Positions 60,598-64,000 of a stretch of DNA of 64,000 nt are shown here, piece by piece. The position numbers and the translations under genes are program-made. The notes beneath the pieces are model-generated. The model was not told the DNA's origin. It did not search any database and saw nothing but the letters and a program-made list of their open reading frames with translations. Each line of letters starts with the position of its first letter. Position 1 is the first letter of the stretch. Source of the DNA: Aphrophora alni (Eukaryota > Arthropoda > Insecta > Hemiptera > Aphrophoridae); assembly GCA_963513935.1 (NCBI GenBank), contig OY740770.1:95016511-95080510 (forward strand). Direction: 5' to 3'.

Positions 60598-60740
60598 ATA
60601 GCCGCTGGTTCTTCGCACTTGGATTTTTGGTGGCGCACCGGATAGGCAGAGGAAATGGCAACGTCGTCGTCTAGCACTGCCCCTCTACGGCTGCATGTCA
60701 GCATCACACCCAAACTGCGCACGTATTATCGCATCTAAAC
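60598..60740. other. GC-rich island of unknown nature
   Basis: Sharply GC-richer than its flanks, with CpG dinucleotides (GGTGGCGCACCGGATAGGCA, AACGTCGTCGTC). The plus strand has a 27-codon ATG frame and the minus strand is open for about 45 codons. A repeat fragment, promoter or exon are all possible. Confidence 0.3.
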
Positions 60741-62553
60741 AACAAAACTGTTACGTATTGTTCAGTTTGTGTTATGCTTTGTTCCATTAAGTGGCAAAGT
60801 GAACCTTTTAAACTGTAAATGGTATAATTGCATTTAATATAAGCAAAAAATCTCTAAACAAATATTTCTTTTTTTTACTTTGAAAAATGATCAAAACAAA
60901 AACTTATTATTTTACATTGTATTTTCGGTTTGAAATTGTCATTAATTTCATTCGTTCAAACGCATTTCTCGTATAAAAAGTGATTTTACAGAATTATAAA
61001 TGTGGATATTTACTCGAATTATAGACCAGATTTGTAATTGTTTTTATATAAGGTTTTAAATGCCTGTCGGTACTGTTTCTTTAGATTTTTTTAATTGTCT
61101 GAAAAAAAACAAATAGGCCTAATATGTTTCCGAAGAAATGACTGAAATTATCATCCAATTACTAAATACTTAGAACGAAGCTAAATGCTTAGGCTTTTAT
61201 GTCAGAAAAAGATTTTAATAAATTTCTTTCGGCCATTGCGTATTTTAACAAGCAATATTCTCCCATTAAAAAAAAAATCTTGAAATAGATCACATTTAGT
61301 AAGACAACCAGTTTTAGAGACTAAAATAGAATTTATTTTAAGGTTGTCAGAACCCAAAAATTATAACTAAAAAAGTGTTATTTATTATATCAATATAAGT
61401 TTTTGATAAATTTAAATGAGCTGTCGAATTGATATGAAATTAGGCTGGAAAAACAATTATGTGAATATTTTAGTTAAATTCGTGGGCCAGAAAATCTTTA
61501 ATGGGTAAGCCATATTTTAACGAAAAACATAATAAATTCGTTGATGCGCCTGGAGTATTTTTAATTCAGAGTTCAAGAAAAAATATTTAAACAATTTGGG
61601 TAATTCAATTGAAGATGATCTGTATTTGTTATCGATCAATGATACTTTACTGTGAACTTTAGTTTAGTCTCAAATTAAGCAACACAAATCATTTTTGTTC
61701 CACTTTTAATTCTATGCTCGGAATAAGATAAATAGAAAACTGATCTTGGAATGAAAACCGAATAGAAACATCGTTATTCAAATTACTATACAATATCATA
61801 TTTGTTTTTTGTGCCAACGTGTCAGTTGAAATTATGTTTATGTTTACTAAGTGGTGAGTGTTACTGTAGATGGGCAAAGTAAGACATGATTTGAGAGGAA
61901 GAAAACCAGTTGTTTCAGTAGTGGAAAGAATTTTGTGACGTTGAGCACGATTCGTAGAGACGACATGAATATGGATGAGAGTTGACAAGATTCCTGTATC
62001 ATAGACTTTGTTACAAAATTATTAGAGACACCTCTAGGAAGTTGCCAATCTGTTTGTAGATATGTACAGATTGAGGGGAAATAAGGTCAATTCTGCACCT
62101 AACAACAGAGTTCCAAAATTTATTTCTTTGTTTTTATCTGTATTTCTGTATGTTTATGTATTAATGTTGGTTTTTAACTGTTTCTGACTTTATTAATCTA
62201 TGGATGTAAGTCCATTTAGAGTCATTTCTCAAAAAATAGTGTATGGATTTTTATTACAAATTGTTTACAAGACTTTTTCAGGTAAAAAATTTCATTTTTT
62301 GTGTTATTGTTTTCATTTGTCAAACTTTAGAAATTAACATAATGACGATATTTAAGCCCAAATATTTTAATATTTTCTTATCAGAAAACACGAAATAAAG
62401 GTCATATACATATCAGTAAAACTCAATTTTTAATTATTAGTATTTTAGGATGTAAACACAAAGTTAATAATAACTTGAAGGTCGCTAGTGGCTAGAAAAT
62501 CGGGGTAACAGTATTTCTTTACCACACTATACTTTGTTTGTTTATGTTAAATG
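60741..62553. other. Gene-free AT-rich DNA
   Basis: No feature supported. The minus-strand 99-codon frame at 61689-61988 has no recognisable motif or signal and is treated as chance. Confidence 0.45.
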
Positions 62554-62682
62554 TCAGAGAGTCTGTGAAATGTTTGTACTCCAACATAAATGAACTAAGC
62601 CATCCCAAGTGACGTAGACATCCTTAGAGCCCGACTCTTTGATGTCTTCAAATGAATTCGAATAGTTGTTGCCACTACTCAT
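62554..62682 (-). other. Short open frame of 42 codons, doubtful
   Basis: A minus-strand ATG at 62682 encodes MSSGNNYSNSFEDIKESGSK and continues DVYVTWDGLVHL to a TGA at 62554-62556. Its composition is more protein-like than that of most chance frames here, and the region is slightly GC-richer. It could be a first exon, but no strong donor was found. No family recognised. Confidence 0.15.
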
Positions 62683-62947
62683 AATATTTTCTCTTCAAGC
62701 CGAAAAGTAAAGAGACAAAACAAGAGAAATCGAATAAACTTTTTAATGTTTGCTTTCTTTACACGACACAGATGTGCATAGAGTAAGAGAGACTAAGTTC
62801 TTACTTTCTTTAACAGCTGGTTAGGTCAGGATTTGTACGCATGAATGTTATATACGTAAGACACGAACATGAATAGTTGATAACAAACTTTCGTCAAACG
62901 CTATTAACTTGGTTTATATATAAATCTCTGTTATCTTTCATACATAC

Positions 62948-63152
62948 AGCATGTGGATCATATCCACACTGTTTAGAACACGACTATATTGTTCTACTAA
63001 TTTTATATTGTTATGAGTACATCCATACTGTTTTGAATACATTTATATTGTTCTGAGTATATCCATATTGTTTTGTACACATCAATATCTTTATGTTAAT
63101 CTAGGTACATTCATATTGTTATGAGTTTATCCATTCATATCGTTTTGAGTAG
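62948..63152 (+). repeat. Degenerate 20-bp minisatellite, block 1
   Basis: Repeated variants of CATCCATATTGTTCTGAGTA with about 20-bp spacing and substitutions or small indels in nearly every unit. It is separated from block 2 by about 400 bp of other sequence. Confidence 0.75.
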
Positions 63153-63348
63153 GGTATATCAGTTATAGATTCTATATTCTGGTTTAAAAGTTATTTGATT
63201 ATGATAGATTGATCATAATATTTATACAGTTTAATCTGAGGTTTGTATTATTTGTGTATATAAAAACTAAACGGCGTTTCGAGAGTATAAATCAACTCCG
63301 TTATCAAGTAATAAACCTAAAACATGAAGGAAGTGAAAAACACTAGCA

Positions 63349-63372
63349 TAGCCTAGTAGCCTAGTAGCCTAG
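63349..63372 (+). repeat. Three copies of an 8-bp repeat (TAGCCTAG)
   Basis: Three perfect copies lie in tandem between the two minisatellite blocks. Confidence 0.9.
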
Positions 63373-63557
63373 TGCTATATTGCAAACTAAAACTAAAATT
63401 ATTAACCTAAAAAATGAGCCTAGGCCTATACCAAGAGGTTTTTCACGTTTTCCATGTTCTAGTTTTATCACTTCATAATGGAAATTGATGTATCCTATAG
63501 AAACATTGTGTACTACATTTTATGTACACAAATGATGGCAAACCTTCGAAGATCATC

Positions 63558-64000
63558 CATATGTTCTGAGCATATCAATATTGTTCCCAGGCCATCTAAA
63601 TTGATCTGAGTACATCTATGCTGTATTGAGGACAGCTTTATTAGTCTAAGAACGTATCTAGTGTAATTGTAATGAGTTCCTCCATATTATTCTGAATACA
63701 TCCATATTGTTCTGAATACAGCTATATTGTTCTGTGTATATCTATATTGTTTGGTGCACAACTATATATTTTTGAGTATATATACATTGTGCTGAGTAAT
63801 CTAGTGTTGAGTACATTCATATTGTTTGGAGTAGATCTATGTTTCTATCATTCTGACTAAATCCATATTGTTTTGGGTACATACGAGTATACGTATATTG
63901 TTATGATATTATCCAAGTTGTTCTAAGTATATTTATATCGTTCTGAATAAAGGCGTATTGTTTTGAGTTCATATTGTTTATGAGTTTATCCTAATTTTTT
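63558..64000 (+). repeat. Degenerate 20-bp minisatellite, block 2, running off the window end
   Basis: The same 20-bp consensus as block 1. The clearest run is at 63681-63780, where six units follow each other at exact 20-bp spacing. The array continues to the last base of the window, so its full size is unknown. Confidence 0.8.

Noticed and set aside
61689..61988. 99-codon minus-strand frame as a gene
   Set aside because: No recognisable motif, no signal peptide or splice support. The length is within chance for a 64-kb AT-rich window.

Overview
The window is AT-rich eukaryotic nuclear DNA, most likely from an insect. The host gene has GT-AG introns. The intergenic DNA is full of relics of Tc1/mariner-type, Mutator-like and non-LTR elements, long microsatellites and scattered TTAGG-like pieces. 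Frequent TAGGCCTA-type words and the element mix suggest Hemiptera, but that placement is inference. There are no operons, CRISPR arrays or bacterial features. Positions 35971-36170 are an assembly gap.

Only one host gene is well supported, on the + strand from 33366 to 42274. It has three coding exons (33366-33417, 35099-35157, 39128-42274) whose splice phases agree. They encode a predicted secreted protein of about 1085 residues with a signal peptide, Tyr/Ser/Asn/Pro-rich and Thr-rich disordered regions and basic clusters. I do not recognise an orthologue. A TATA box lies about 30 bp before exon 1 and an AATAAA signal follows the stop. A decayed transposase relic sits in intron 1. A large CA/GA microsatellite block and the assembly gap sit in intron 2.

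Layout. 1-8.5 kb: gene-free AT-rich DNA. 8.58-10.09 kb: a ten-unit, 159-bp tandem array inside a longer dispersed repeat whose sister at 29.4 kb has one unit. 11.6-32 kb: dispersed repeats, two long inverted-repeat (foldback) elements at 12.74-13.47 and 31.40-32.21 kb, a 3 x 139-bp tandem repeat, a retroelement relic at 18.7-19.16 kb and a pair of oppositely oriented repeats (17.2 and 30.2 kb). 33.3-42.5 kb: the gene. 43.4-50 kb: SINE-like copies, a mariner-like element with matching terminal repeats (46.5-47.7 kb) and retroelement scraps. 50.97-53.69 kb: a Mutator-like element with candidate terminal repeats and a broken transposase. 54.5-55.0 kb: a retroelement C-terminal relic followed by a strong hairpin. 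57.2-58.3 kb: three short open segments that could be exons of an unidentified gene. 62.95-64 kb: a degenerate 20-bp minisatellite running off the window end.

No complete novel multi-gene system is visible. The observations most worth following are the secreted low-complexity protein gene, the birth of a satellite array inside a dispersed repeat, the related foldback elements, and the possible exons at 57-58 kb.
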